Assembly (NCBI GenBank): GCA_002238965.1
Contig: MPNJ01000010.1
Location: 62,001-126,000, forward strand
Direction: 5' to 3'
Source of the DNA: Nitrospinae bacterium bin107
GTDB lineage: Bacteria > UBA8248
Length of the DNA: 64,000 nt
Both the position numbers and the translations under genes were made by a program. The first letter of the stretch is position 1. Each line of letters begins with the position of its first letter. Below the pieces are notes generated by a model, which worked only from the letters and a program-made list of their open reading frames with translations, was not told where the DNA came from and made no database searches. Positions 53,710 through 62,670 of the stretch are shown piece by piece.

Positions 53710-54858
53710 TTATCTGACCTCAGTACCTTGCTCGGCGGCGATTTTGAGTTGATCTTCCGGATAGAATACCGCCCAAATGTCCTCGTCGTCCCGCTCAAGG
53801 CGATAGAGTACACCTTCGGCGTCTTGGTCATCGGCCGCGGCTTGCGCGAAACCCCGCACGCAGTCCCAGCTATGGGTCGTGGCCAGAACCTGGATATTGT
53901 TCTCGCGCGCCATTCGCAGCACCATTCGCCAGAAATCTGGCTGTATAGAATGGTGTATGCCGTTTTCCGCTTCGTCGATCAGCAAGATGCCGTCTTTAAC
54001 ATTCGTCAATGTCAGAGCGACGCTGAATAGGCGAACTGCGCCGTCTCCGAGACTTTTCAAAGGAACGGGATGAGAGCGCCCCTTAAGCTTCACGATAATG
54101 CGACGGCCATGCTGTTTAAATTCTTCTGCGGTGAGCGCAATGCGCTCCACCTTGTTTCCGAAGATCAGTCTCAGAGCATCAACTGCGTGCTCTTCGCCAT
54201 CCGTCAGCGCAATACCATCCCAAAAACGTGCTATTCTGTTGGTTTCTAATAGGCTTGGTCCTAAGGTCTCACATTTTATTTCCATTGGCATATCTGATTT
54301 TATCAAAGCTCTACGCATATTACGGTGTAACCGCGGGTTTTTGAAGTTCGCCCCTTCTGTTCCCTGAGATACATCAAACCAAGGAAGCATATGCTCTTTG
54401 TCTCGATATGAGACTTTGAACGATTGAAACTCACCATCGCCAAATAATTCGAGCATTTCAAGCCCAGGAAGCTGTAGTTGTTTGTCCGTTAGAAAGGTTT
54501 TTTCGATTCTGAGTTGGCCCGCCTTTTCTGATGGACCGATTACTATGGAAGTATTCCTTGTAACATCCCATCCATGGAAGAGAGCGATTATGTTGGGTGT
54601 CTCTATCTCGATGTCATCCTCATCTAGCAGTTTGGACATTTCATCATGTCTGGCGAGCACGCTGGATAGAATGGAATATCGGCCTCGCGACGCGAAAATG
54701 CTCAGTGCTTCGAGTAGAGTAGTCTTCCCAACACTGTTTTTACCCGCGAGTAATGTCACGCGACCCAGTTTCGGTATAGATAGGTCTTTAATGCCGCGAA
54801 ACCCCCGGATCACCAGATCGGGGAGGTGAAGGCCGTTATTCGCTTTTTCTTCAGGCAT
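53710..54858 (-). CDS. AAA ATPase with Rad50/OLD-like features
   Basis: ATG 54858 (with GAAGGGAAAGG upstream) gives 382 residues; TTG 54900 would add 14. VIRGFRGIKDLSIPKLGRVT, Walker A AGKNSVGKTTLLEAL, signature-like SLGDGAVRLFSVAL, Walker B GILLIDEAENGIHHS and LATTHSWDCV are the marks of the AAA_15/AAA_21 (OLD, RecF-like) ATPases. It forms an operon with the Toprim-like gene that follows. Such pairs are usually anti-phage systems that sense phage proteins and trigger nuclease action. The Walker B Glu-Asn-Gly-Ile-His stretch is typical. Confidence 0.85.
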   Translation of the reverse strand: MPEEKANNGLHLPDLVIRGFRGIKDLSIPKLGRVTLLAGKNSVGKTTLLEALSIFASRGRYSILSSVLARHDEMSKLLDEDDIEIETPNIIALFHGWDVTRNTSIVIGPSEKAGQLRIEKTFLTDKQLQLPGLEMLELFGDGEFQSFKVSYRDKEHMLPWFDVSQGTEGANFKNPRLHRNMRRALIKSDMPMEIKCETLGPSLLETNRIARFWDGIALTDGEEHAVDALRLIFGNKVERIALTAEEFKQHGRRIIVKLKGRSHPVPLKSLGDGAVRLFSVALTLTNVKDGILLIDEAENGIHHSIQPDFWRMVLRMARENNIQVLATTHSWDCVRGFAQAAADDQDAEGVLYRLERDDEDIWAVFYPEDQLKIAAEQGTEVR

Positions 54859-55046
54859 TTCGCCTTTCCCTTCGAGAAACTCATCAAAAACAACAATCAA
54901 ATCGTAAGTGTTATTCTCGCCAGATTCGGTATTGTGTCAACCAATCAATCTCCCATCTAGATCATCACGGTTTGAGCTTCTCGATCAGTCAGCCCGCGAT
55001 GTAGGTGACACCAAGCCGAGAGATCCTCGCCAAGGCGTCCGAGCGG

Positions 55047-57392
55047 CTACGGGTCATCCGGACCGGGCATGCGGTAGCCGACTCGAAGCTCGGTCAGGAT
55101 ATAGACGGGCTGTCTGGCATCGTCGCCGAGCTTCCTGCGCAGCCGCTTGACGTAGGCCCGCACGATCTTCGCGTCGCTGTTCCGCCCGCACCAGACCTGT
55201 CGCAGCAGGGCCTCGTAGGTCAACACCCGCCCGGCGCCCAGCGAGAGGGCGCGCAGCAGATCGTATTCCGTTGCCGTGAGCGCGACCGAGCGCCCGCCGA
55301 CGCTCACCCGGCGCCGAGCGTAGTCGATGGCGAGGTCACCCAGCACGAAGGGGTCAGGATCGGCCTGACGGCGGAGCGCCGCCCGGACCCGCGCCACCAA
55401 CTCTGTCGGCGAGAAAGGCTTGACGATGTAGTCCTCGGCGCCGGCCTCGAGCGCCCGCGCGATCGTCTCGTCGCGGCCATAGCCGGAGATGAAGATGACC
55501 GGGACGTTCGAGAGCCCGGGAACCTGTTCCATCAGTTCGATGCCGTCGGTCCCCGGCAACATCAGGTCGAGCAGGACCAGGGCGGGCTTCTCCGTTTCGA
55601 GGACGTAATCGAGCTCTTCATGGCCGCCCACCACCAGCGGGGCATAGCCTGCCTCACCAAGCGCGTCGCGGACAAAGCGCAATATCTCCGGATCGTCGTC
55701 AACCACGAGGATGCGCATTCGTTCGCCGCCCTCGTGGCGCGCCGCAGTCAGGCTCCGTTCTTCGCCGGTTGGTGCGGGATCGGCCTCGACAGCCGCCGGG
55801 AGGGTAAAGGTAAAGCACGCTCCCTGGCCGGGCCCGCCGCTCTCTGCCCGGATGCGACCGCCATGCGCCTCGACCAGGCCCTTGCAAATAGCGAGGCCGA
55901 GCCCGCCCCCGGCCCAGCGCTCCCCGCCGCGGGCATATTTGCGGAACAGCTTCGCCAGCCGCTCCGGTGTAAGGCCGTGGCCCTCGTCGGAGACCGCTAT
56001 CGCGACGTGGACATCCTCACGGGCCGCCTCAACCCGGATCGGGGAAGATTCAGGCGAGTACCGGGCGGCGTTGGCGAGCAGGTTGTTCAGCACCTGCACG
56101 ATGCGCTCCCGGTCGGCCAAGACCGGGGGGAGGTCCGGCGGCAGGTCGATGACCACCCGGTGACGGCCGCCGCCGGAAAGGAAAGTGGTCCGCGCCCGGT
56201 CGAGCAGGTCCGCCACTTCCGAGGGCACGGGCGCGACCGAGAGCGTGCCCGTCTCGATGCGCCCGGCGTCGAGCAGGTCGCCAATCAGGCTGTCCATGCG
56301 GTCGGCCTGCTCCTCGATGATGCGAAAGAACTGTTCGATCTCCGCCGGTGCGAAGTTCCGCGAGCGGCCGAGCACCGTGGCGGCCGAACCCTTGATCGAG
56401 GCCAGCGGCGCGCGCAGCTCGTGGCTCACCATGCTCAGGAACCCGGCCCGCATGCGCTCCAGATCCTCGAGTGGCGCGAGGTCCTGCATCGTGACCACCA
56501 CGGAGACGAACGCACCGTCCTCGTCACGGATCGGGGTGGCGTTTATCAGCGTGGTCACGCTGCGTCCATCGGGAACAGAGAATTCGATCTCCTCGGCGCG
56601 CATCGTCTCCGCGTTGGTCAGCACCGCGGCAAAAGGCAACTCGGCGAGCGCAATCTCGCGCCCGTCAGCGAACCTGCAAATCATGCACTCAAGCAATTGC
56701 TCCGGCGGTTGGCCCGGTATGCGCAGGCTTTCCATGATCCGCTTGGCCTCGCGGTTAAACGAGACCGGGTTGCCGCTCGCCGCGTCAAACACCGCGACCC
56801 CGACCGGCGAGGTCTCGATGAGCGCTTCGAGGTCGGCGCGGGCGCGCCGCTCGTCGCGGTAGGCGCGGGCATGGGCGATGGCGGCGGCCGCCTGAGCGGC
56901 GAACAGCAGCAGAACCTCCTCGTCCGCATCCGTAAACTGTTCCCCGCCATCCTTCTCGACGAGGTAGAAATTGCCGACGTGCTCCCCCCGGTGACGCATC
57001 GGCGTTCCCTGGAAGGTCTTCGACGTCGTCGGCATGAAGAAGGTCGAAAAGCCGAGCGAGCGGATGTAGGCCTGCACGTCGGCGATGCGCAGCGGCCCCC
57101 GCAGGTCACGGAAGACCTCGAAGAGGTTCGGGCCGTCGGGCAATTCGGCTATGGTGCGGTGCTCCTCTTCGGTAAAACCTGAGGAGACGAAATCCAGGGG
57201 CGCTCCTGTTTCGTCGATGGTAGCGATGGCGCCGTAGCGCGCGCCGGTCAGTTCGCGGGCGCTTTTCACCACCTCATTGAGGACGGTATCCAGATCGAGG
57301 CTGGCACCAATGCGCAACATTGCCGCAGCCAGACCTGGATCGCGCGCCTCTTCTCCCTGCTCGGCGACTTTTCGGTCGTCAGGATTACTCAT
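55047..57392 (-). CDS. One-piece histidine kinase-receiver-winged-helix regulator
   Basis: A 781-residue chain with GGAAGGAGG before the ATG. In order: GAF (about 22-180), PAS (about 185-300), HisKA with phospho-His in MVSHELRAPLASIKG (about 324), HATPase with NLLANAARYSPES, DEGHGLTPE and GGGLGLAICKGLVEAHGG, a receiver (ILVVDDDPE, phospho-Asp in VLLDLMLPGTDG at about 607, Lys in VKPFSP), and an OmpR-type winged-helix DNA-binding domain (about 690-781, ALTATEYDLLRALSLGAGRV). Kinase, receiver and DNA-binding output in one protein is uncommon. No membrane helix is seen, so it senses a cytoplasmic signal, possibly by GAF/PAS. Target unknown. Confidence 0.92.
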   Translation of the reverse strand: MSNPDDRKVAEQGEEARDPGLAAAMLRIGASLDLDTVLNEVVKSARELTGARYGAIATIDETGAPLDFVSSGFTEEEHRTIAELPDGPNLFEVFRDLRGPLRIADVQAYIRSLGFSTFFMPTTSKTFQGTPMRHRGEHVGNFYLVEKDGGEQFTDADEEVLLLFAAQAAAAIAHARAYRDERRARADLEALIETSPVGVAVFDAASGNPVSFNREAKRIMESLRIPGQPPEQLLECMICRFADGREIALAELPFAAVLTNAETMRAEEIEFSVPDGRSVTTLINATPIRDEDGAFVSVVVTMQDLAPLEDLERMRAGFLSMVSHELRAPLASIKGSAATVLGRSRNFAPAEIEQFFRIIEEQADRMDSLIGDLLDAGRIETGTLSVAPVPSEVADLLDRARTTFLSGGGRHRVVIDLPPDLPPVLADRERIVQVLNNLLANAARYSPESSPIRVEAAREDVHVAIAVSDEGHGLTPERLAKLFRKYARGGERWAGGGLGLAICKGLVEAHGGRIRAESGGPGQGACFTFTLPAAVEADPAPTGEERSLTAARHEGGERMRILVVDDDPEILRFVRDALGEAGYAPLVVGGHEELDYVLETEKPALVLLDLMLPGTDGIELMEQVPGLSNVPVIFISGYGRDETIARALEAGAEDYIVKPFSPTELVARVRAALRRQADPDPFVLGDLAIDYARRRVSVGGRSVALTATEYDLLRALSLGAGRVLTYEALLRQVWCGRNSDAKIVRAYVKRLRRKLGDDARQPVYILTELRVGYRMPGPDDP

Positions 57393-57942
57393 GGCATCTG
57401 CCTCCTTCCGGCGGGGGGTAGGCCGGATCGGTTACCGGAAAGAGCACAGAATTCGCGTTGCAGTCATGTGAATACTAGAATTATTCACACCTAATTCATA
57501 ATATTATCCATATAATATACATGATTACAAGATGTCGGGACGTGAATTGCGATAGAAGAAGCATGGTGGAGCGGAGAGCTTCGAGGCCTCCATGAGACTG
57601 CATTGCGTGACCGGCCGCGTTCGCATCTCCACCGCGTATTTATGGGCCGTAATTAGGCCTTTCGTAGTCTTTTTAAACAGCGCCGGATGCGGCAATACGA
57701 TCAATTCGTAGTTCCGGGCTGGTTGCGACACAATCCACGAGGAACAGGTCTGAGGTGGGCTCCCGCCTGCTTCGGCCTTCCGGGGAAGCGCCTCTTGTAT
57801 TCAGCGGCAGGCCGGGGTCTTCTGCCGCGCGGTTCCTGAAGGTGGCAGAGCGCCTTGCCGGGGCATAAACCGCCCTCTCTGATAGCCGCAAACCCTCCTT
57901 CCCCGGTCGGTTAATTCCTCCCGCATTGGTCGGAATTAATCC
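57393..57942. other. Intergenic stretch upstream of the regulator gene
   Basis: No protein-like frame. Bases 57470-57530 are very AT-rich and include overlapping TATAAT-like words on the minus strand, consistent with a promoter for the regulator gene at 57392, though no clear -35/-10 pair stands out. Bases 57720-57900 are GC-rich with short palindromes. The hydrolase gene that ends at 57943 has no clear terminator here. Confidence 0.4.
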
Positions 57943-59118
57943 TCAAGGCTTGAGTTTTTCCATCAGCCAGTCGGCGATGTAGGTGACGCCGAGGGAGAGG
58001 TTGTCGCGCTGGCAGTGCTGGGAGCCGCCCTCCCTGACGGTGAATATCTTGAGCGTCTTGTCTTTCGACCCAACGGCGTTGAACAGCTTGCGCGCGTCGC
58101 GCGTGGGCACCTGCTTGTCGTCGATTCCGTGGGTGAGCAGAAAGGGGCAGCGCATCTTCTGCACAACGCCGTCGAGCCGGAAACCCTCCAGCTTCTTGAA
58201 GGTGTCCTCGAAATTCGTCGTGTTGAAGATCCACAGGATGTGGTGGCCGGGAACGGATAGTTCCGTCTGCATCGAGGCGGCGACGCGTTTTTTCCACGTC
58301 GCGTGGTAATCCCAGCACGCCCCCCAGGCGACGCACGCCTTGTAGCGCCTCTCCATGCTGGCGATGCGGGGCGCGTAGTATCCGCCCAGGCTGATGCCGA
58401 TCACGGCGGCTTTTTTGGCGTTCACGTCCCCGCGCGTCTCGAGATAATCGAGCGCGGCGGTGCCTGCGACTTCATAGTCGGGGCGGAGGTATTGCTCGCG
58501 GAAGCGAATGGCCTCCCCGGTTCCCGGCCCGTCCATGACGAGACAGCTCATCCCGCGCCGCACGAATTCCTCAACGCCGCGCAGGTACTGAATCTCCTTC
58601 GTGATGTCCAGGCCGTCGAAATAGACGACGACGGGCGGTTTGGCCTTTTTCGTGTTCTGCGCGTGCACGAAATACCCCGGCAGGTTCACGCCGTTCTCAT
58701 ACGGCACCTCGACGCGCTCGATGCGGGGCGCGTCGGTAAGTTTCGTGAAGCGCAGGAAGCTGTCCAGCGCGAGCTTGTAGGCGTCTTTCGCCCGCTTGTC
58801 CTTGGGCGTGCGGAAGCGCTCGGCAATTTGAAAGTACATCGCTGCGCGCTTGTGGTGGTAGGCGGCGCTCAGGCGGTGGTTGTTCTCCTCCTCCGCCAGG
58901 CCCAAATCGCGCACCTTGTTCGCCATGCGCACCCACTCGCGGAACCAGAGCGCGTCGTTGCCGACGTCTTTCCTGAGCCTTCTGCCCACCTGATCGACCT
59001 CGCCGATGTCGGCCCCGCCCCACGGAGCAACGGAGAGGCAGTTCACGACGCCAGAGGACCAGCGGTAGTCCTCGGGGAAATAGGTGAACCAACGTGTGTT
59101 GGCAGGTGCTTCCGGCAT
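57943..59118 (-). CDS. Alpha/beta hydrolase with N-terminal helical cap
   Basis: A 391-residue protein; AAAGGAGCG precedes ATG 59118. The first 125 residues are helical. The hydrolase core has VVVYFDGLDITKE (oxyanion region), nucleophile Ser in AVIGISLGGYYAPR, Asp in THGIDDKQVPTRDA and His in GGSQHCQRDNLS. The layout matches the esterase group that includes 2,6-dihydropseudooxynicotine hydrolase (C-C hydrolase) and related dienelactone-type enzymes. No signal peptide. It is monocistronic. Confidence 0.88.
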   Translation of the reverse strand: MPEAPANTRWFTYFPEDYRWSSGVVNCLSVAPWGGADIGEVDQVGRRLRKDVGNDALWFREWVRMANKVRDLGLAEEENNHRLSAAYHHKRAAMYFQIAERFRTPKDKRAKDAYKLALDSFLRFTKLTDAPRIERVEVPYENGVNLPGYFVHAQNTKKAKPPVVVYFDGLDITKEIQYLRGVEEFVRRGMSCLVMDGPGTGEAIRFREQYLRPDYEVAGTAALDYLETRGDVNAKKAAVIGISLGGYYAPRIASMERRYKACVAWGACWDYHATWKKRVAASMQTELSVPGHHILWIFNTTNFEDTFKKLEGFRLDGVVQKMRCPFLLTHGIDDKQVPTRDARKLFNAVGSKDKTLKIFTVREGGSQHCQRDNLSLGVTYIADWLMEKLKP

Positions 59119-59184
59119 GACGCGCTCCTTTGCTGATGACGAGGCCGCCCGGGTTCGGCGGAGACTCTGTTTGGTTTTGTGGAA

Positions 59185-60627
59185 TCAAATAATCCTTTCT
59201 GAATACTCCGTGGATCGGGTGTTCGTATCGTTAGATGCGGGTAGACCGTGAGCTGGGCTCGTCTCCAATCCCCGCCCACTACTCTCTTCGGTTGCTTTAG
59301 TGGCAGGGGGTTCCTCGATCGGATCGTGCTTATCGATCGGCGGGGGTGGTGGAACCCAGCGCCGCAAACGCTGACCGATTCGGTCATAAAAATCCGGCAC
59401 AAATTCTTCCAAGTCTTTAATAAAATTCCGTGGCTTGGAGAAGCCACCCACAAGGTCTTTATTCATGCGAACTTCAAAACTTGTCGGCGTTGCACCCGGA
59501 CGCTCGACTTCAAGGCATCTAGTATCTTTTCGTATTTCTGACAAGGGTGCCCGAGTCGGTGGTGTTTTCCCGGGCCAGAAAGCCCGAACGATGACATTAT
59601 TTCCATCAACGTCTCGCAATTGTCGAAGGAGCCAGTTGATTCTCGCACTAGCTTTCTTCCTGTCGCCAGGCGCATCGAGTTTCATGGAGCAAGAAATTGA
59701 TCTGCCTTCTAAATTTGCCGTTACTTCTATGTTGCTGGCGGCATTAGGTACGCTGAAGCTGGAACGCAGTTCATGTGAAGTGATTAGCGAATCGCAAGTT
59801 TCGCTTAACCGGAGCGCAGGATCTTTCTGATGCTTTAGGGGAAGACGGATATCTACGTGTTTTCCGATCTTCCGGCTGAGCAATAAACAAATGTCTCGTT
59901 CTTCTTGATGCCAACTGGAAACAGTATTTTGAATTTCGAGAGAAGATTTGCTGAATTTATCTCCATGTATCATCCCGGCTACGAGTGACTTCCATTCTTT
60001 GTTCATTTGCTCGAATCCCTTGACCCCAGATTTCGGATGCTTGAAATAGTGCGTCATCTCTCCAAGTATGTAGGCTTGCTCGTTGCTAATTTCTTCTTTG
60101 TCTTCAAGAATCAATAATGCTTGAGTGAGGACACTTACCCAGGAAATGTGAAAGAAATTGACGCGTTTTCTCAGCAAATTCGGAACAGAATACGGAATAT
60201 GCGTCGGCAGAGGCGTTAGCTGATTCGACAATGTGATTACTGCGTCGATTTTATAGTCGCGTGCTATCTTCGCATATTTGAGTATCTGTTCTTGATCAAT
60301 CTCTACATTATCAATCTTTGCTTCAACGAGTGCTCTCCACAGGGACTTACCCGTCGATAAAGTCAGGACACCGTCTGGCCGATCTTCGTCATTGTTACTG
60401 TTGTTTCCGTCGGAAGATGGAAATTTAACTTCCGTATAGCTGAGTAATTTGGACCTTTTCCCCACTGGCACACCACACTGCCCCAATAGCTGTTTGGCGA
60501 ACGGAGGCACCACGGCCAGAGTCGCCAGCAGAATGGATACGAGACGTTCTTCCTTGCGTGGGTCGGCGATTGTAGGAATAAGTCTTGCGTGGTGGGCGTT
60601 CTCCAAAGTTTTTTCGATATCACTCAT
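59185..60627 (-). CDS. Putative PD-(D/E)XK nuclease-fold protein of unknown family
   Basis: ATG 60627 (GGAG upstream) gives 480 residues; a further 24 codons upstream are open but less likely. Residues about 60-150 carry RPDGVLTLSTGKSLWRALVE followed by AKIDN and QEQILKYAKIARDYKIDAVI. That is the D...(D/E)xK..Q order of restriction-endonuclease-like folds (Asp, Glu-Ala-Lys, Gln). The remaining 330 residues are not recognised and end in a Pro/Ser/Thr-rich low-complexity tail. No methylase or helicase partner is nearby. AT-rich codon use and isolation suggest horizontal transfer. A stand-alone stress or defence protein is possible. Confidence 0.65.
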   Translation of the reverse strand: MSDIEKTLENAHHARLIPTIADPRKEERLVSILLATLAVVPPFAKQLLGQCGVPVGKRSKLLSYTEVKFPSSDGNNSNNDEDRPDGVLTLSTGKSLWRALVEAKIDNVEIDQEQILKYAKIARDYKIDAVITLSNQLTPLPTHIPYSVPNLLRKRVNFFHISWVSVLTQALLILEDKEEISNEQAYILGEMTHYFKHPKSGVKGFEQMNKEWKSLVAGMIHGDKFSKSSLEIQNTVSSWHQEERDICLLLSRKIGKHVDIRLPLKHQKDPALRLSETCDSLITSHELRSSFSVPNAASNIEVTANLEGRSISCSMKLDAPGDRKKASARINWLLRQLRDVDGNNVIVRAFWPGKTPPTRAPLSEIRKDTRCLEVERPGATPTSFEVRMNKDLVGGFSKPRNFIKDLEEFVPDFYDRIGQRLRRWVPPPPPIDKHDPIEEPPATKATEESSGRGLETSPAHGLPASNDTNTRSTEYSERII

Positions 60628-60959
60628 TTTTGTTACGCTCCATGGTTGGTGATTTAGAAATCGAGTCTTAGAACGCATGAAAACAATGCAACATAGCAAT
60701 TGAGAATCGGGCAGAATTTCGGAGTGATTTGTTTCGCCGAAGCTATCATGGCGAATTTTGCTTGTAAAGTTTTCGCATGGTGGAATAAAAAATCACCACT
60801 GAGCGCAAAGAGTTTAATATTTCCTCTAAGCTCCGACCCCCACACCCCTTAGCCCCGCCCCTGAAACCTGTTAGGATGCGCAATCCGTATCATGATGCAT
60901 GGAATCGCCCGAAAGCCCGGTTTTTCCTCTCATCTGGTCATCCACACGCAATCGAGGAT

Positions 60960-62384
60960 ATGAGAATGAGTGCAACTGAAATCTGCGATCTCACGATTGA
61001 TGATTTGTCGAGAAAAATCGCCGCTGGTGAATTATCGCCCGTTGAGGTGACCGATGCGCACCTTTCGCGCATCGACGCGCTCAATCCGGCGGTGAACGCG
61101 TTTACGACCATTGCGCACGAAAGAGCGCGCGCCGAGGCGATGACGGCCGAGGAGGAAATCACGGCGGGCAGGCTCCGGGGGCCGCTGCACGGGGTTCCTG
61201 TCGGCGTCAAGGACATCATCGACACGGCGGGCGTGCGCACCACGCAGGGTTCGAGTTTTTACCGCGACAACGTGCCCGCCCAGGACGCCGAGTGCGTCCG
61301 GCGGCTCCGCGATGCGGGCGCCGTGATGATCGGCAAGTGCAACACGGCGGAATTCGCCGCCGAATCGGCGACCAAGAACCCCCACCACGGGGCGTGCCGC
61401 AACCCCTGGGACCTCACCCGGGTGCCCGCGGGCTCGAGCGGCGGCTCGGGCGCCGCGGTCGCAGCAAGAATGGCGCCCGGCGCGCTCGGCACCGACACCG
61501 GCGGATCGGTGCGGGGACCGGCAGCGATTTGCGGCGTGGTGGGCTTAAAGCCGACCTACGGGCGGATCAGCCTGCGCGGCGTATATCCCAATGCGACGAG
61601 TCTCGACCATGTGGGACCCTTGACGCGGACGGTGCGCGATTGCGCGTTGCTGTTTCAGGCGCTCGCGGGCTACGACCCGGACGATCCGTTTTCCGCCGAT
61701 ATCGAAACGCCCGATTTTTCCGCCGACCTGGAAAAGGGCATCCAGGGAATGCGCTTCATGATTTCGTCTGATTTGATCGACGTCGAGATCGATGCGCCCA
61801 TCCTGGAGGCGTTCGAGGCGGCGCTCGAGGCGCTGCGCGGGCTGGGCGCTGAAATCGAGGAAGTCCCCTGCTCCTTCGCGGGGGAGATCAACCCCCACCG
61901 CCGCGCCATCGCGGACGCGGAGTTCTACCGCGTGCACGGCGAGCGCTATCACAAGGAACCGGAGGGCTACGGGATTCGTCTGCAACAGCGAATCGCGAAC
62001 GCCGAGAAAACCACGCTGGCGACCTATATCGACGCCATCAACCGCCGCAAGGCGCTGACGCGCATGATGCTCGACCTTATGGCCCCTTATGACGCCATGC
62101 TCTCGCCCGGCTATCCCTGCCTCGCAGCGCCCGTCGAGACGACCACGGCGCTCGTGAACGGCAAGGAGATGGACTTCATCGGCCTGGGGCGCAACCTCAC
62201 GGGCGTGCAGAATTTCTGGGGCTTCCCCGGCCTGATGGTGCCGACTGGCTTCGATTCCGTCCACGGACTCCCGATGGCGATGCAGATTACGACCCGCCCC
62301 GGCGACGAGGCGAGCGGGTTCCGGGTCGGCCACGCATACGAGGAAGCGACGCCCGGATTGCGCGAGCGAAAACCCGAGCTGTAG
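60960..62384 (+). CDS. Amidase (amidase-signature family, GatA-like)
   Basis: ATG 60960 or 60966 is the likely start (GAGG upstream); an ATG at 60876 is open but has no site. 474 residues. The Ser-cisSer-Lys triad is visible as Lys in HGVPVGVKDIIDTAG, cis-Ser in AGSSGGSGAAVAA and nucleophile Ser in GTDTGGSVRGPAAICGVVGL. Family enzymes hydrolyse amides; GatA itself needs GatB/C, absent here, so this is probably a catabolic amidase such as allophanate- or aryl-amidase type. It precedes an iron-type ABC importer. Confidence 0.9.
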   Translation: MRMSATEICDLTIDDLSRKIAAGELSPVEVTDAHLSRIDALNPAVNAFTTIAHERARAEAMTAEEEITAGRLRGPLHGVPVGVKDIIDTAGVRTTQGSSFYRDNVPAQDAECVRRLRDAGAVMIGKCNTAEFAAESATKNPHHGACRNPWDLTRVPAGSSGGSGAAVAARMAPGALGTDTGGSVRGPAAICGVVGLKPTYGRISLRGVYPNATSLDHVGPLTRTVRDCALLFQALAGYDPDDPFSADIETPDFSADLEKGIQGMRFMISSDLIDVEIDAPILEAFEAALEALRGLGAEIEEVPCSFAGEINPHRRAIADAEFYRVHGERYHKEPEGYGIRLQQRIANAEKTTLATYIDAINRRKALTRMMLDLMAPYDAMLSPGYPCLAAPVETTTALVNGKEMDFIGLGRNLTGVQNFWGFPGLMVPTGFDSVHGLPMAMQITTRPGDEASGFRVGHAYEEATPGLRERKPEL

Positions 62385-62520
62385 GGGGGTTGGTTCTGAC
62401 GAGGAGAGTCGGGGGTTCGTGCGGAAGCGGCCTTCCCGCTAGAGGCGATATCCCCCGACAAGGATTTTACAACGCAATCTTTAACCCGGTGCAGACTCGT
62501 TCGACCCGCCCGGAGATCGT

Positions 62521-62549
62521 TTGACCCGACCTCCCGAACCTGCTCTAAT
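62521..62549 (+). promoter_or_regulatory. Sigma-70-type promoter of the iron-type ABC operon
   Basis: TTGACC (62521-62526), a 17-base spacer and TCTAAT (62544-62549), each five of six to consensus, lie about 120 bases before the binding-protein ATG. No Fur-box-like palindrome was noticed. Confidence 0.55.
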
Positions 62550-62670
62550 GAACACATATACAAAATTCGGGGTAGCTACAGCGCAACCGCGCCGGAAAGA
62601 TTCGCAGAGAACGAGTTCTCAACAGACTTGTTCTTAGGGCTATTCGTTCCACCATCAGGGAGAGACGAAC

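Noticed and set aside
55005-57182. 725-codon + strand frame opposite the hybrid kinase
   Set aside because: Shadow; kinase, receiver and DNA-binding motifs are all on the minus strand.
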